DNA of 41,269 bases from positions 1 through 41,269 of the forward strand of contig JALOTE010000009.1 in the NCBI GenBank assembly GCA_025458045.1. The letters run 5' to 3'. Shown one piece after another: positions 1 through 10,100 of this stretch. The notes beneath the pieces were generated by a model. The model did no database searches, was not told the origin of the DNA, and worked only from the letters and a program-made list of their open reading frames with translations. Within the stretch, counting starts at the first letter, position 1; each line of letters starts with the position of its first letter. The position numbers and the translations under genes are program-made. The DNA comes from Rhizobiaceae bacterium (GTDB taxonomy: Bacteria; Pseudomonadota; Alphaproteobacteria; Rhizobiales; Rhizobiaceae).

Positions 1-92
1 GGACTTGCACCGACCACATGCAACGAGTTCGTTGCATGTGGGTCATGGACTTGCACCGACCACATGCAACGAGTTCGTTGCATGTGGGTCAT
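1..92. repeat. 46-bp tandem palindromic repeat upstream of infB
   Basis: Two identical 46-bp units lie head to tail at 1-46 and 47-92, followed by a decayed start of a third unit from 93. Each unit holds a perfect 28-bp inverted repeat: CCACATGCAACGA, a GT centre, then TCGTTGCATGTGG. As RNA each unit could fold into a long hairpin. The array begins at the first base of the window, so more copies may lie upstream. Its role is unknown: it could be a hairpin in the transcript leading into infB, a protein-binding site, or a neutral repeat expansion. Confidence 0.9.
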
Positions 93-170
93 GGACTTGA
101 ACGGACAAACGGCTTATCGGAGCGCCGCAAGTGATGTGCGGAGCGCCGCACAGGTATGGACATAAACGGC

Positions 171-2831
171 ATGACTGACAACAATTCCGGCGACAACAAA
201 ACGCTGAGCGTGGCGGGCAAGAAGCCGCTCTCGCTGAAGCCTTCGGGTGCGGCCGAGCAATCGACCGTGCGCCAGAAGTTCAGCCATGGGCGCACCCATG
301 CCGTTGTCGTGGAAACCAAGCGGCGCAAGTTCACGCGGCCGGGCGAGCGCGATGACATCATCACGCCGGTGACGGCGGCTCCCGCCGCCCCCGCCCCGCA
401 AGCGGCCCCCGCCCCCGCACCGCGTCCGGCGGCAGCGCCGGTTCAGACCGCTGCGCCCGCCGCCGCAACGCCTGCGCCACGACCCGCCGCACTCTCCCAG
501 CCGCAACAGCAGACGAGGCCCGCGCCGCAGGTGCAACGCGCGCCCGGCGCATCGACCGGCGGCCTCAATGCCTCCGAGATGGATGCCCGCCGCCGGGCGC
601 TGGACGCCGCGCGCATCCGCGATGTCGAGGAGCGTCGCCGTGCCGCCGAGGAGGCCGCGCGCCGCGAGCAGGAACGCGCCCGTGAGGATGCCGAGCGCGC
701 CAAGCTTGCCGCAGAGGCCGCCCGCGAGGCGGCTGAAGCCACTGTGACAGCGCAGGTGGCCGAAGTGAAGCGTCGGCCCGAGCCTGCGCCCGTCAAGGCC
801 AAGGTTGCGCCGGTCGTCGCCGATGACGACGAGGAGCGCGCCCGCCGCCGCGGTGCGGCCAATGCCGCGGCCAAGCCCGGCATGCGCGCCAAGGTTGTGG
901 AAGCGCCTGCAAAGCCCGCCCGCACCAAGACCGATGATGCACGCTTCAAAGGCAAGCTCACCGTGACGCGCGTCACCGGCGATGATGATGAGCGCAGCCG
1001 TTCGGTATCGGCCATGCGCCGCCGCGTCGAGAAAATGCGCCGCGCCGGCATGCAGCAGCAACGCGAGAAGGTCAGCCGCGAAGTGCAACTGCCCGAGACC
1101 ATCACCATCCAGGAACTTGCCCAGCGCATGACCGAGCGTTCGGTCGATGTGATCAAGTTCCTGATGCAGCAGGGCCAGATGCTGAAGCCGGGCGACATCA
1201 TCGATGCCGACATGGCCGAACTGATCGCGTCGGAATTCGGCCACACTGTGCGCCGCGTCACCGATGCCGATGTCGAGACGGGGATTTTCGAGTTTGACGA
1301 CACGGCGGAAAACCGCGTGTCGCGTCCGCCGGTCGTCACCATCATGGGCCATGTCGACCACGGCAAGACGTCGCTGCTTGACGCCATCCGCGCGACCAAT
1401 GTCGTGTCGGGCGAGGCAGGCGGCATCACCCAGCACATCGGCGCTTATCAGGTTGAGCGCAACAACCAGAAAATCACCTTCATTGACACGCCGGGCCATG
1501 AGGCCTTCACGGCGATGCGCGCCCGCGGCGCGCAGGCGACCGACATCGCCATCCTTGTCGTTGCCGCCGATGACAGCGTGATGCCGCAGACGATTGAATC
1601 GATCAACCACGCCAAGGCTGCACGGGTTCCGATCATCGTCGCAATCAACAAGATCGACAAGCCATCGGCCGATGCGCAGAAAGTGCGCACGCAATTGTTG
1701 CAGCATGAAGTCTTCGTGGAATCCATGGGCGGCGACGTGCTGGATGTCGAAGTTTCGGCGGTCAAGGGCACGGGCCTCGACAAGCTGCTCGAAGCGATCC
1801 TGCTGCAATCCGAACTGCTGGATCTGAAGGCCAACCCGGATCGTCCGGCCGATGGCGTCGTCATTGAATCGCAGCTCGACAAGGGCCGCGGCCCGGTCGC
1901 GACCGTGCTTGTCAAAGGCGGCACGCTGAAGCAGGGCGACATCGTGGTTGCCGGGGCCGAATGGGGCCGCGTGCGCGCGCTTGTCGACGAAAAGGGCACG
2001 GTGCTGAAATCCGCGCCGCCGGCGATGCCGGTCGAAGTGCTCGGCCTTTCGGGTGCGCCGTCGGCCGGTGACCGCTTCACGGTTGTGGAGAATGAGGCGA
2101 AAGCCCGCGAGATCACTGAATATCGCCAGCGCTTGGCCCGTGAGAAGGCGAGCGCGCGCCAGGTGGGCCAGCGCGGTTCGCTAGAGCAGATGATGAACCA
2201 GCTGCAAGTGGCGGGCGTCAAGGAATTCCCGCTCGTCATCAAGGGTGACGTGCAGGGTTCGATCGAGGCGATTGCCGCTTCGCTTGAGAAGCTCAACACG
2301 GCTGAAGTGCGCGCTCGCATCGTGCATTCGGGCGTCGGCGGTATCACGGAAAGCGACATTTCGCTGGCCGAAGCCTCCAACGCCGCCGTCATCGGCTTCT
2401 CGGTGCGCGCCAACAAGCAGGCGCGTGACCTGTCGGAGCGCGCGGGCATCGAGATCCGCTACTACAACATCATCTACAACCTGCTCGATGACATCAAGGC
2501 GGCCATGTCCGGCATGCTGTCGCCGGAGCGCCGTGAAACCTTCCTCGGCAATGCCGAGATCCTGGAGGTGTTCAACATCACCAAGGTGGGCAAGGTGGCC
2601 GGTTGCCGTGTCACCGAAGGCAAGGTCGAACGTGGCGCTGGTGTCCGCCTGATCCGCGACAACGTCGTCATCCACGAAGGCACGCTGAAAACGCTGAAGC
2701 GCTTCAAGGACGAAGTGTCGGAGGTCTATGGCGGCCAGGAATGCGGCATGGCGTTTGCTAACTATGAAGACATCCGCCAGGGCGACATCATCGAGTGCTT
2801 CCGCGTGCAGGAAATCGCACGCTCGCTGTGA
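171..2831 (+). CDS. infB: Translation initiation factor IF-2
   Basis: This is the GTPase that brings initiator fMet-tRNA to the 30S subunit and promotes subunit joining in the cytoplasm. The protein is about 886 residues. The N-terminal third is low-complexity, rich in Ala, Pro, Arg and Glu, with a likely coiled region around residues 130-190. The GTPase domain has the P-loop GHVDHGKT near residue 393, then DTPGHE and NKID. Beta-barrel and C-terminal fMet-tRNA-binding domains follow, ending [15 protein letters not shown] chose the ATG at 171 ([14 protein letters not shown]) because alphaproteobacterial IF-2 proteins usually begin this way. An in-frame ATG at 156 would add five residues and neither start has a clear ribosome binding site. 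rbfA and truB follow on the same strand, as in the classical translation operon. Confidence 0.97.
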   Translation: MTDNNSGDNKTLSVAGKKPLSLKPSGAAEQSTVRQKFSHGRTHAVVVETKRRKFTRPGERDDIITPVTAAPAAPAPQAAPAPAPRPAAAPVQTAAPAAATPAPRPAALSQPQQQTRPAPQVQRAPGASTGGLNASEMDARRRALDAARIRDVEERRRAAEEAARREQERAREDAERAKLAAEAAREAAEATVTAQVAEVKRRPEPAPVKAKVAPVVADDDEERARRRGAANAAAKPGMRAKVVEAPAKPARTKTDDARFKGKLTVTRVTGDDDERSRSVSAMRRRVEKMRRAGMQQQREKVSREVQLPETITIQELAQRMTERSVDVIKFLMQQGQMLKPGDIIDADMAELIASEFGHTVRRVTDADVETGIFEFDDTAENRVSRPPVVTIMGHVDHGKTSLLDAIRATNVVSGEAGGITQHIGAYQVERNNQKITFIDTPGHEAFTAMRARGAQATDIAILVVAADDSVMPQTIESINHAKAARVPIIVAINKIDKPSADAQKVRTQLLQHEVFVESMGGDVLDVEVSAVKGTGLDKLLEAILLQSELLDLKANPDRPADGVVIESQLDKGRGPVATVLVKGGTLKQGDIVVAGAEWGRVRALVDEKGTVLKSAPPAMPVEVLGLSGAPSAGDRFTVVENEAKAREITEYRQRLAREKASARQVGQRGSLEQMMNQLQVAGVKEFPLVIKGDVQGSIEAIAASLEKLNTAEVRARIVHSGVGGITESDISLAEASNAAVIGFSVRANKQARDLSERAGIEIRYYNIIYNLLDDIKAAMSGMLSPERRETFLGNAEILEVFNITKVGKVAGCRVTEGKVERGAGVRLIRDNVVIHEGTLKTLKRFKDEVSEVYGGQECGMAFANYEDIRQGDIIECFRVQEIARSL

Positions 2832-2896
2832 TGCAGATGTGACTGTTCCGCCGCCGCCGGTCCGATCCCGGCGGCGAGATGTTCGGAGTGGAACCC

Positions 2897-3322
2897 ATGG
2901 CCGAAACCAAACCGAAAAGACCAAAGCGCGCCACCACTTCGGCGCCGTCGCAGCGCATGTTGCGCGTCGGCGAGCAGGTGCGCCATGCGCTGGTGCAGGT
3001 CCTGCAGCGCGGCGACATTGACGACCCGCAGCTTGGCGCGGCACTCGTTTCGGTGACCGAAGTCCGCATGTCGCCGGACCTGAAGGTGGCGAATGCCTTT
3101 GTCTCCGCCATGGGTGCCGACAACACCGATCTGATTGTGAAGGCGCTTGGCCGTCACGCGAAGTTCCTGCGCGGGCGCCTGTCGCCGGAACTGCGCCAGA
3201 TGCGCACAATGCCGGAACTGCGCTTCCGCGCGGACACGAGTTTCGAGACTTTCGCCAAGATCGACCGGCTGCTGCATTCCGAAGTGGTGCGCCGCGATGT
3301 CGAAGGCGGGGACGGGGAATGA
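2897..3322 (+). CDS. rbfA: 30S ribosome-binding factor RbfA
   Basis: RbfA is a small KH-fold protein that binds immature 30S subunits and helps 16S rRNA 5' end maturation and cold adaptation. The 141-residue protein has the family's opening QRMLRVGEQVRHAL, followed by DPQLG, VTEVRMSPDLKVANAFV and the C-terminal LRFRADTSFE. An in-frame ATG at 2879 exists, but the ATG at 2897 has GGAG about eight bases upstream and gives a start (MAETKPKRPK) like relatives. The gene lies 65 bp after infB and is almost certainly co-transcribed with it. Confidence 0.95.
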   Translation: MAETKPKRPKRATTSAPSQRMLRVGEQVRHALVQVLQRGDIDDPQLGAALVSVTEVRMSPDLKVANAFVSAMGADNTDLIVKALGRHAKFLRGRLSPELRQMRTMPELRFRADTSFETFAKIDRLLHSEVVRRDVEGGDGE

Positions 3323-3340
3323 TGGGTTTGGCTTTGCGCC

Positions 3341-3491
3341 GCCGATCTCCCGCCTTGAGGGGGAGATGTCCGCGAAGCGGACAGAGGGGGGTCTGTGGCC
3401 GCCTTCTCAATGCATCCCCGTCAGTCACCTTCGGTGAAATCTCCGCCTCAAGGGGGGAGACCGCTTTGCGGCCAGTAGCGAACGAAGCGCG
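3341..3491. repeat. Composite palindromic intergenic repeat between rbfA and truB
   Basis: This 150-bp stretch is built of nested inverted repeats. ATCTCCCGCCTTGAGGG with its GGGGAGAT end (3345-3367) is mirrored by ATCTCCGCCTCAAGG with GGGGAGA (3439-3460). Between and after them are the hairpins TGTCCGC-GAA-GCGGACA (3367-3383) and CCGC-TTT-GCGG (3461-3471). Arrangements like this (CTCCCC...GAGGGGGAGATGTCCGC) are familiar to me from rhizobial intergenic regions. The element runs to within a few bases of the truB start, so it forms the truB leader. Confidence 0.75.
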
Positions 3492-3494
3492 CTG

Positions 3495-4430
3495 ATGTCG
3501 AAGCCGCGCCGCAAAAAGGGCCGGGAGGTTTCCGGCTGGATCATCCTCGACAAGCCGTTCGGCATGGGGTCCACCCAAGCTGTCGCGAAAGTGAAATGGC
3601 TTTTTGCCGCCGAAAAGGCGGGCCACGCAGGCACGCTTGATCCGCTGGCTTCGGGCATGCTGCCGATCGCGCTGGGCGAGGCGACGAAGACTGTTTCCCA
3701 TGTCGTCGATGGCGGCAAAACCTATCGCTTCACGGTGCGATGGGGTGCCGAAACCACCACGGACGACGCCGAAGGGCCGCCGGTGAAATCATCGGACCTG
3801 CGCCCGTCACGCGTGGACATCGAGGACATCCTGCCGGATTTCATCGGCGGCATCGACCAGGTGCCGCCGCAGTTTTCGGCCGTGCGCATCGATGGGGAAC
3901 GCGCCTATGACATCGCGCGCGACGGCGAGACGGTCGAGATCGCGGCGCGTCCTGTCTGGATCGATGACATCCGCATTATGGCCCATGCCGGTGATGAGAC
4001 GGTGTTTGAGGCCGATTGCGGCAAGGGCACCTATGTGCGGTCGCTGGCGCGGGATTTCGGCCGCAGGCTTGGCTGCTTCGGCCATGTCTCGGCCCTGCGC
4101 CGCCTGTCGGTCGCGCCGTTTTCGCAAGCGCATATGGTGACATTGGATACGCTTGAGGCCGCGGCCGACCCCGACCGCGAAAACTTCAGCAGCCTTGACG
4201 CGATGCTGACCCCCTGCGAGGCGGCGCTGTCACATCTGCCGGAGATACGCCTTGGCGGCGAGCAGGCGCGCAAAGTGCGGCTTGGCAATCCGGTGATGAT
4301 CCTGGGTGCGGGCGCGATCCTGCATGCCGACGAAGCTTATGCCACCGAGCGGGGCGAACTGATCGCGCTCGGAGAGGTGGCGCATGGCGAATTCAGGCCG
4401 CGGCGTGTCTTTCGCGGGCTGGCGGGCTGA
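3495..4430 (+). CDS. truB: tRNA pseudouridine(55) synthase TruB
   Basis: TruB converts uridine 55 of the tRNA T-loop to pseudouridine. The 311-residue protein has the conserved start [17 protein letters not shown] and the catalytic signature [12 protein letters not shown], with catalytic Asp49. It also has the motifs [27 protein letters not shown] and [12 protein letters not shown], and a C-terminal region typical of alphaproteobacterial TruB. The ATG at 3495 has only a weak ribosome binding site, because a repeat element occupies the leader directly upstream. Unusually, the next gene is not rpsO. Confidence 0.96.
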   Translation: MSKPRRKKGREVSGWIILDKPFGMGSTQAVAKVKWLFAAEKAGHAGTLDPLASGMLPIALGEATKTVSHVVDGGKTYRFTVRWGAETTTDDAEGPPVKSSDLRPSRVDIEDILPDFIGGIDQVPPQFSAVRIDGERAYDIARDGETVEIAARPVWIDDIRIMAHAGDETVFEADCGKGTYVRSLARDFGRRLGCFGHVSALRRLSVAPFSQAHMVTLDTLEAAADPDRENFSSLDAMLTPCEAALSHLPEIRLGGEQARKVRLGNPVMILGAGAILHADEAYATERGELIALGEVAHGEFRPRRVFRGLAG

Positions 4431-4470
4431 GCCAATCATTGGCATATCAGGTGCCTGCCCAAGGGGATGG

Positions 4471-4586
4471 CTCAGTTTGAAATCCCCTTCATCCTGAGGT
4501 GCTTTTTCCCTTCTGCTTCGAGGCCCGCCAGAACGGGCACCTCAGCACGAAGGGAAAAAGCCTCGAAGGACGGGTCTGAAACTGAG
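4471..4586. repeat. Large imperfect inverted repeat downstream of truB
   Basis: About 116 bp with matching ends: CTCAGTTTGAAATC at the left and GTCTGAAACTGAG at the right. Inner arms TGCTTTTTCCCTTC and GAAGGGAAAAAGC pair, as do CATCCTGAGG-type and CCTCGAAGGACG-type segments. The centre also holds the complementary pair GAGGTGC and GCACCTC. The whole unit could form one long cruciform or hairpin. It resembles the CATCCTGAGG...CCTCGAAGGATG palindromes of Rhizobiales genomes. It may act as a processing or termination structure after truB or be a MITE-like remnant; the sequence does not decide. Confidence 0.7.
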
Positions 4587-4609
4587 TGACAGCCGCCCGG
4601 AGAACCTGC

Positions 4610-6046
4610 ATGGCCATTCTCGACAAGCGCGACTTCTACATCAACGGTGAGTGGGTGCGCCCGGCGGGCCTGCGCGAATTCCATGTGATTGACGCGGCAA
4701 CCGAGGAGCCTTGCGCGGTGATCTCGCTTGGCGATGCCACCGTTGTTGACAAGGCGGTTGCCGCGGCGCGCGCGGCGTTTCCGGCTTGGGCCGCCACGCC
4801 GCTTGCGGACCGTCTCGCGCTGATGGAGCGCTTCGGCGACATCCAGAACCGGCGCAATGACGAGATGGGCCGCGCTGTCAGCCTTGAAATGGGCGCGCCG
4901 ATCGACTTTGCGACCGGCGACCAGGCAGGCTGCGGGCCTTGGCATCTTGACGGGTTTCTTGCCGCGGCGCGCGCGTTCCACTGGGAGCGGCCGCATGGCA
5001 AGGGTGAGGTGATCGTGCGCGAACCGATCGGCGTCTGCGGCCTCATCACGCCGTGGAACTGGCCTGTGAACCAGATCGCCCTGAAGGTGTTTCCGGCGTT
5101 GATCACCGGCTGCACGGTGGTGCTGAAACCATCGGAAGTGGCGCCCCTGTCGGCGATGCTGTTTGCCGAATTCATCCATGAAGCGGGCTTCCCGGCGGGC
5201 GTGTTCAATCTCGTCAATGGTGACGGGCCGGGTGTCGGAGCGCCGATGAGCGTCCATCCGGGCATCGACATGATGAGTTTCACCGGTTCCACGCGGGCCG
5301 GCATCGCGGTGCAAAAGGCCGCCGCCGACACGGTGAAGCGCGTGACGCTGGAACTGGGCGGCAAGTCGCCCAACATCATCTTCGCTGACGCTGATCTGCC
5401 GTCGGCGGTCAAACGCGGCGTCGGCCATTGCTTCGGCAATGTCGGCCAGTCCTGCAACGCACCGACGCGGATGATCGTCGAAGCGCCGGTCTATGATCAG
5501 GTGGTCGATCTGGCTGCCAAGGCGGGGGCCGAGATCAAGGTGGGCAACCCGCGCGACAAAGGTCCGCATATCGGCCCGCTCACATCGAAGGCGCAGTTCG
5601 AGCGCGTGCAGGCGATGATCGAAGCGGGAATCGCAGAGGGCGCGCGCCTCGTGCTGGGCGGTCCGGGACGGCCGGAGGGCTTCAATCGCGGCTGGTTTGT
5701 CCGCCCCACCATCTTTGTCGACGTGACAAACGACATGACGATCGCGCGTGAGGAGATTTTTGGCCCCGTGCTTTCGATCATCAAGGCGGAGGACGAAAAC
5801 GACGCGATCTCCATCGCCAATGACACGCCGTTCGGCCTTGCCGCTTATGTGCAGACCTCCGATCCAGAGCGCGCCGCGCGCGTGACGCGGGCGCTGAGGG
5901 CCGGCATGGTGCGCGTCAATGGCGCGGGCTTGTCGGCCGGCCATCCCTTTGGCGGCTACAAGATGAGCGGCAATGGGCGCGAGGGCGGCGTGTTCGGCCT
6001 TGAGGATTTCACCGAGGTGAAGATCATTTCCATGCGCGGATTTTAA
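4610..6046 (+). CDS. NAD(P)-dependent aldehyde dehydrogenase family protein
   Basis: The enzyme oxidises an aldehyde to a carboxylate with NAD(P)+; the natural substrate cannot be read from the sequence. The 478-residue protein spans the whole ALDH fold: TPWNWPVNQIALK and VLKPSE for cofactor binding, FTGSTRAG, the general base Glu248 in LELGGKSP, the nucleophile Cys282 in GQSCNAP, and the late motifs EEIFGPVLS and PFGGYKMSGNGREGG. I used the ATG at 4610 because it has GGAGAACC just upstream and gives the usual start DFYINGEWV. An in-frame ATG at 4586 lies inside the upstream inverted repeat. The corA-like gene starts four bases after the stop. Confidence 0.93.
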   Translation: MAILDKRDFYINGEWVRPAGLREFHVIDAATEEPCAVISLGDATVVDKAVAAARAAFPAWAATPLADRLALMERFGDIQNRRNDEMGRAVSLEMGAPIDFATGDQAGCGPWHLDGFLAAARAFHWERPHGKGEVIVREPIGVCGLITPWNWPVNQIALKVFPALITGCTVVLKPSEVAPLSAMLFAEFIHEAGFPAGVFNLVNGDGPGVGAPMSVHPGIDMMSFTGSTRAGIAVQKAAADTVKRVTLELGGKSPNIIFADADLPSAVKRGVGHCFGNVGQSCNAPTRMIVEAPVYDQVVDLAAKAGAEIKVGNPRDKGPHIGPLTSKAQFERVQAMIEAGIAEGARLVLGGPGRPEGFNRGWFVRPTIFVDVTNDMTIAREEIFGPVLSIIKAEDENDAISIANDTPFGLAAYVQTSDPERAARVTRALRAGMVRVNGAGLSAGHPFGGYKMSGNGREGGVFGLEDFTEVKIISMRGF

Positions 6047-6050
6047 CCCG

Positions 6051-7052
6051 GTGTCTGATGTCGCTGCTGACACCCCGTCGCGTCCGCTGATGCGGCTGTT
6101 TATCTATGAGGCGGCGGGAGTGACAGAAACCCCGTCGGCCTCGCTTGCCGAAATTGAAGCGGCGCTCGCGTCGCGCAAGCGCGTCTGGGTCGACCATGCC
6201 GGGCCGGTGGACGAAGCGGAAGCGACGCGGCTGGCGCAAGCCTGCGGCCTCAACCATCATGACATTCTGGAAGCCGTGGAGCCCGAGCAGCGTGCCGGCG
6301 TCGCCCATGTGGACAATGCCACCCGCGTGATCGCCATGATGGCCGAAGGCGCGGATGCGTTTGCGCCTGAACAGTTGGCGATTTTCTTCAATGCGCGGAT
6401 GACGCTCACGCTGCAACGCACGCTGGGCGACTGCATGGAGCCGGTGCGCAACCGGCTGCGCAACAGCCAGAGCCGTGTCAGGGCGAACGGGCCGGATTAC
6501 CTTGTGCATGCAATGCTGGAAGCGATCATCGACGCGTTCTACAAACCCGTCGACCGGTTGGCCGACGCGCTGGACGGGCTGGAGGATGCCATTTCGCTCA
6601 GCCCGAAACCTGCGCACATGGCAGGCCTGCACTCGGCCAAGCGCGAGCTTCTCAGCCTCAAGCGTGCGCTTTGGCCGATGCGCGAGGTGCTGCTGGCGCT
6701 GTCGCTCGATGATGCGGCGCATGTGAAGCCGGCCACGCGGCGGGCTTTCCGGACGACGCAGACCTACGCGATCCAGCTCATCGAAATCGTCGAGAATGAC
6801 CGGGAACTGGCGGCCAACATTCTCGACCTCTACCAGTCGGCGCTGGCCAACCGCATGAACGAGGTCATGAAGGTGCTTGCCATCATCTCGACCATCTTCA
6901 TTCCCTTGTCGTTCATCGCGGCTGTTTGGGGCATGAATTTCGAGCACATGCCGGAATTGCGCGCGGCATGGGGCTATCCGGCTGCGCTGGGCTTCATGAC
7001 GCTGGTCGCGATATCGCTGCTCACATGGTTCAAGCTGCGCAAATGGTGGTGA
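6051..7052 (+). CDS. CorA-family divalent metal ion transporter
   Basis: This is a 333-residue inner-membrane channel protein of the CorA/ZntB superfamily, probably for Mg2+ or another divalent cation. The large N-terminal cytoplasmic domain ends in a long helix leading to two C-terminal membrane segments (about residues 275-293 and 305-326). Between them is the selectivity motif GMN at residues 294-296, followed by F rather than the commoner pattern seen in ZntB. The short basic tail KLRKWW is typical. The GTG start at 6051 is four bases past the upstream stop; an in-frame ATG at 6090 (MRLFIYEAAG) is an alternative. It probably forms a two-gene unit with the aldehyde dehydrogenase and converges on addA. 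Confidence 0.9.
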   Translation: MSDVAADTPSRPLMRLFIYEAAGVTETPSASLAEIEAALASRKRVWVDHAGPVDEAEATRLAQACGLNHHDILEAVEPEQRAGVAHVDNATRVIAMMAEGADAFAPEQLAIFFNARMTLTLQRTLGDCMEPVRNRLRNSQSRVRANGPDYLVHAMLEAIIDAFYKPVDRLADALDGLEDAISLSPKPAHMAGLHSAKRELLSLKRALWPMREVLLALSLDDAAHVKPATRRAFRTTQTYAIQLIEIVENDRELAANILDLYQSALANRMNEVMKVLAIISTIFIPLSFIAAVWGMNFEHMPELRAAWGYPAALGFMTLVAISLLTWFKLRKWW

Positions 7053-7137
7053 CCAGCCCACCTTCATGCCGCAGTGAGGACGCAGCGAGCCCGGGATTCA
7101 CGGGCAGCCGGGACATTGGCCTGCGATCTTCTGACGA

Positions 7138-10100
7138 TCACCCCGGTGATGCGCCGAGCCTTGCACAGGCGGCACGCAGCATGGCTTCCTCAAGCCTCAC
7201 CACCATCGGCCCTCCCGAATAGACCAGCGCCGCCTCTATCCGCTTGCCCTGCCAAATGGGCTGCGCCAGCAAGCCATAGAGCGCCAACTGCGCGACATGG
7301 GCGGGATCGGGACCGCCGGAAGGCGCGCGCCCGGTCTTGTAGTCGATGAGGGTGACACAGGCGTCAGTCTCGACGATCCGGTCCACCACCCCTGTCACCA
7401 TGCGGGGTGCGCCATTGAACACGATCCGGCCCATCAGGCCGGCCTCCGCCCGCGACGCTCCTGCAAGCAAGCGGGCCATTTCGGGCAAGGCCAGCACACC
7501 CGCCGCCTCGCGCGCCAGACCGGCCGCCCATTTGGCCGGCTGCCCTGCAATGTCGGTCGCCTCCAGCCCGTGCGTTGCCGCAAGCCGCGCCAGCATGCGC
7601 AGGGCCGCAGCCTCACGCGTTTCGGGCGCGAGATCGGGCAGGCGCTGGAGCAACGCATGCAGCAATGTGCCGCGCAGCAGCGCATCCGGCTGGTCGGCCT
7701 TGGCGGCCCGCGCCAGCGCCAATGGCGAAACAGGCTCGCTGCGCGCCCGGCCGAGCGCATCCCTGTCCTCGGCTTCGATCGCAAGGGCCGCGGCCGATGG
7801 CGCAAGCGGCTTTGGCAATTCCGGTTCGGGGGGCAAGGGCGCAAAACGAAAGGGATGCGCGACCTCCGCCGTCTGCTGCGGTCCCGTGGCGGGCGGCGCA
7901 TCCGGCCAGGCGATGGTTTCAAACCGGACCACGCCAAACCCGTCAGCATGGGTGAACTGGCGTGTCTCCGGCCGCATCTGGAGCGCGTCGCGGATCCAGG
8001 CCGCCCATTTCCCGTCCATCTTCGCGTTGGGTCCGCCATGGACGCAGATCGTCAGCGTGTCACGCGCGCGCGTCATGCCCACATAGAGCAGTCGGCGATA
8101 TTCATCCTCGGCCAACTGTCCCCGGCGGGCCTTGGCGGCGTCCCTGAGCGGGCAATCCTGCGCGCCATCGGTCCATAGCGGCACATCCTCGCCGGCCAAG
8201 GGCGGCAGCGGCGCGCTCACCGGCATCAGCGCCGGATGCTTGCGTCCATCATCGGCGTCGTCTGATGCATCGATCAGGAACACATGGCGCGCCTCAAGCC
8301 CCTTTGCGCCATGCACCGTCATGATGCGGACTTCGTCACGGCCCTGCTCCATTTCGCGTTTTACGTCGCTGGCCGAAGCGGCCATGGCGGCTGCAAAGGC
8401 CTCCAGCCCGCGCGGCCCTTCGCGCTCATGGTTTTCGGCGGCTCTCAGGAACTCGTCGATGATCTCCTCGGCATCCCGCCCCAGCCGCGCCAGCAGCCGC
8501 ATGCGTATGCCGCCTGTGCCAAGGATACGGCCAAAAAACGCAGCCACCGGCACGGTGTCGGCGAGATTGCGCCACATCATCACGGTTTGCGCCGCTGCGT
8601 TCAGGCGGGCGTCGTCCGCGTGTGCCAGCGCTTCAAGCAGCGTTTCGCTTTCCGCTCGCGCCGAAGCAACCGCGCGCAATCCGTCCTCGGACAGGTCAAA
8701 CACCGGGCTTCTGAGCAGCGCCGCCAGCGCCAGATCATCGGCCGGTTGCAACGTGATGCGGGCGACGGCCAGCAGGTCCTTCACGGCAACATGGTCGATC
8801 AACTTCAAGCGGTCCGCGCCGGCGACAGGCACGCTCAGGCTTTTCAGTTCACGCGTCAGCGCCGGCACAACAGTGCTGCGCTTGCGCACGAGCACTAGAA
8901 TGTCACCGGCACGGGCAAAGCCCGTATCAAGCCAGTCCTTGATCACCTTGCCGATCCGCCGCGCCTGCTGGACCGATGGCAGCGGATCGGTCTGGACCAC
9001 CGTCGTCCAATCGGAGTTGTCGACGCGCGGTTCGCCCCTGATCGGTTCCCAGACGTCAATGCGGCCGGGTGCCGCCCGCCTGAGCGAGTCATGCGCGGTC
9101 GCGACATTGTCGGACGTCAGGCCGCGGCGTGGCACGTCTTGCGCAAACACATGGTCGACGCCGCCCAAGATCGCCGGCGCGGTGCGGAACGACGCCTTGA
9201 ATGCAATCGACTTGAACTCAAGTCCGACATTATGCGCCAGCCTCTCATGCTGCCGCCGTTCGCTGTCAAAGGCTTCGGGCCGCGCGCCCTGGAACGAATA
9301 GATCGACTGTTTTGGATCTCCGACGACAAACAGCCCGCGTGACCGGTTGGAGGCGGCCGCACCATCGAAGATTTCCCGCGTCAGCGGTTCCAGAACCGCC
9401 CATTGCGCCGGGCTCGTGTCCTGCGCTTCATCGAGCAAAACATGGTCGATGCCGGCGTCCAGCTTGTAGCGCACCCATGCGCCGACATCGTCGCGGTTGA
9501 GCAACCTGACGGTTGCCGCAATCAGATCGTTGAAATCCAGAAGCCCGCGCCGCTGCTTCATGGCGTCGATCCGGCCGATCAGCGCTTCCGCCAGCCGATA
9601 GGCCATGACCGTGCGGCGGATCAGCCGGAAATTGCGCAGCCGCGCATGATGTTCAGCGATGTGGTTCGCGGCGAAACAGTAGATGTCGCGCGTGCCGGGA
9701 GCTTTCCGTTCCAAACCTTGCGGCACCATCCAGTCCGGCTCGTAGGGAATGAGCTTTTTGCCTTTCAGGAATGCCGCCGCAACGGCATCGGCCCGTGCAA
9801 TCAAGTTGGTCGCTGTCACGCCGGCCATCAGCTTTTCGCATGCCGCCATCAGCCGCTTGGCCTGAAGCTGGTTTGCGAGCGCATCGAGGCGACGGGCGTC
9901 GGCCGCATCAAACCCCGGCGCTGGCCAGACGGCCTGCGCCAGCGCCTCCTCCGTTTCGCCCGCAAAGCCGAAGGCTGCAAAGAGCGGAGCGAAATCGCCA
10001 TCGCCGCGCGCTGCCGCCAAGACGGATTTCAGTGCCGCCGGATCCTCCGAAACGGCCTGGATCAGCTTTTCGAGGCCGAATTCCCCGCCCTCGTCCAGTG

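Noticed and set aside
1-165. An open frame reading through the tandem repeat on the plus strand, ending at the TAA at 163-165, as the tail of an upstream YlxR-type gene.
   Set aside because: The 46-bp unit is not a multiple of three, so each copy is read in a different frame, and the resulting peptide is not recognisable. Openness is probably chance.
114-1808. Long minus-strand frames opposite infB.
   Set aside because: They are shadows of a GC-rich gene: low-complexity Arg/Gly/Ala/His-rich translations with no domain, fully overlapped by IF-2.
7053-7137. An intrinsic terminator between the corA-like gene and addA.
   Set aside because: No convincing stem with a following T run on either strand.
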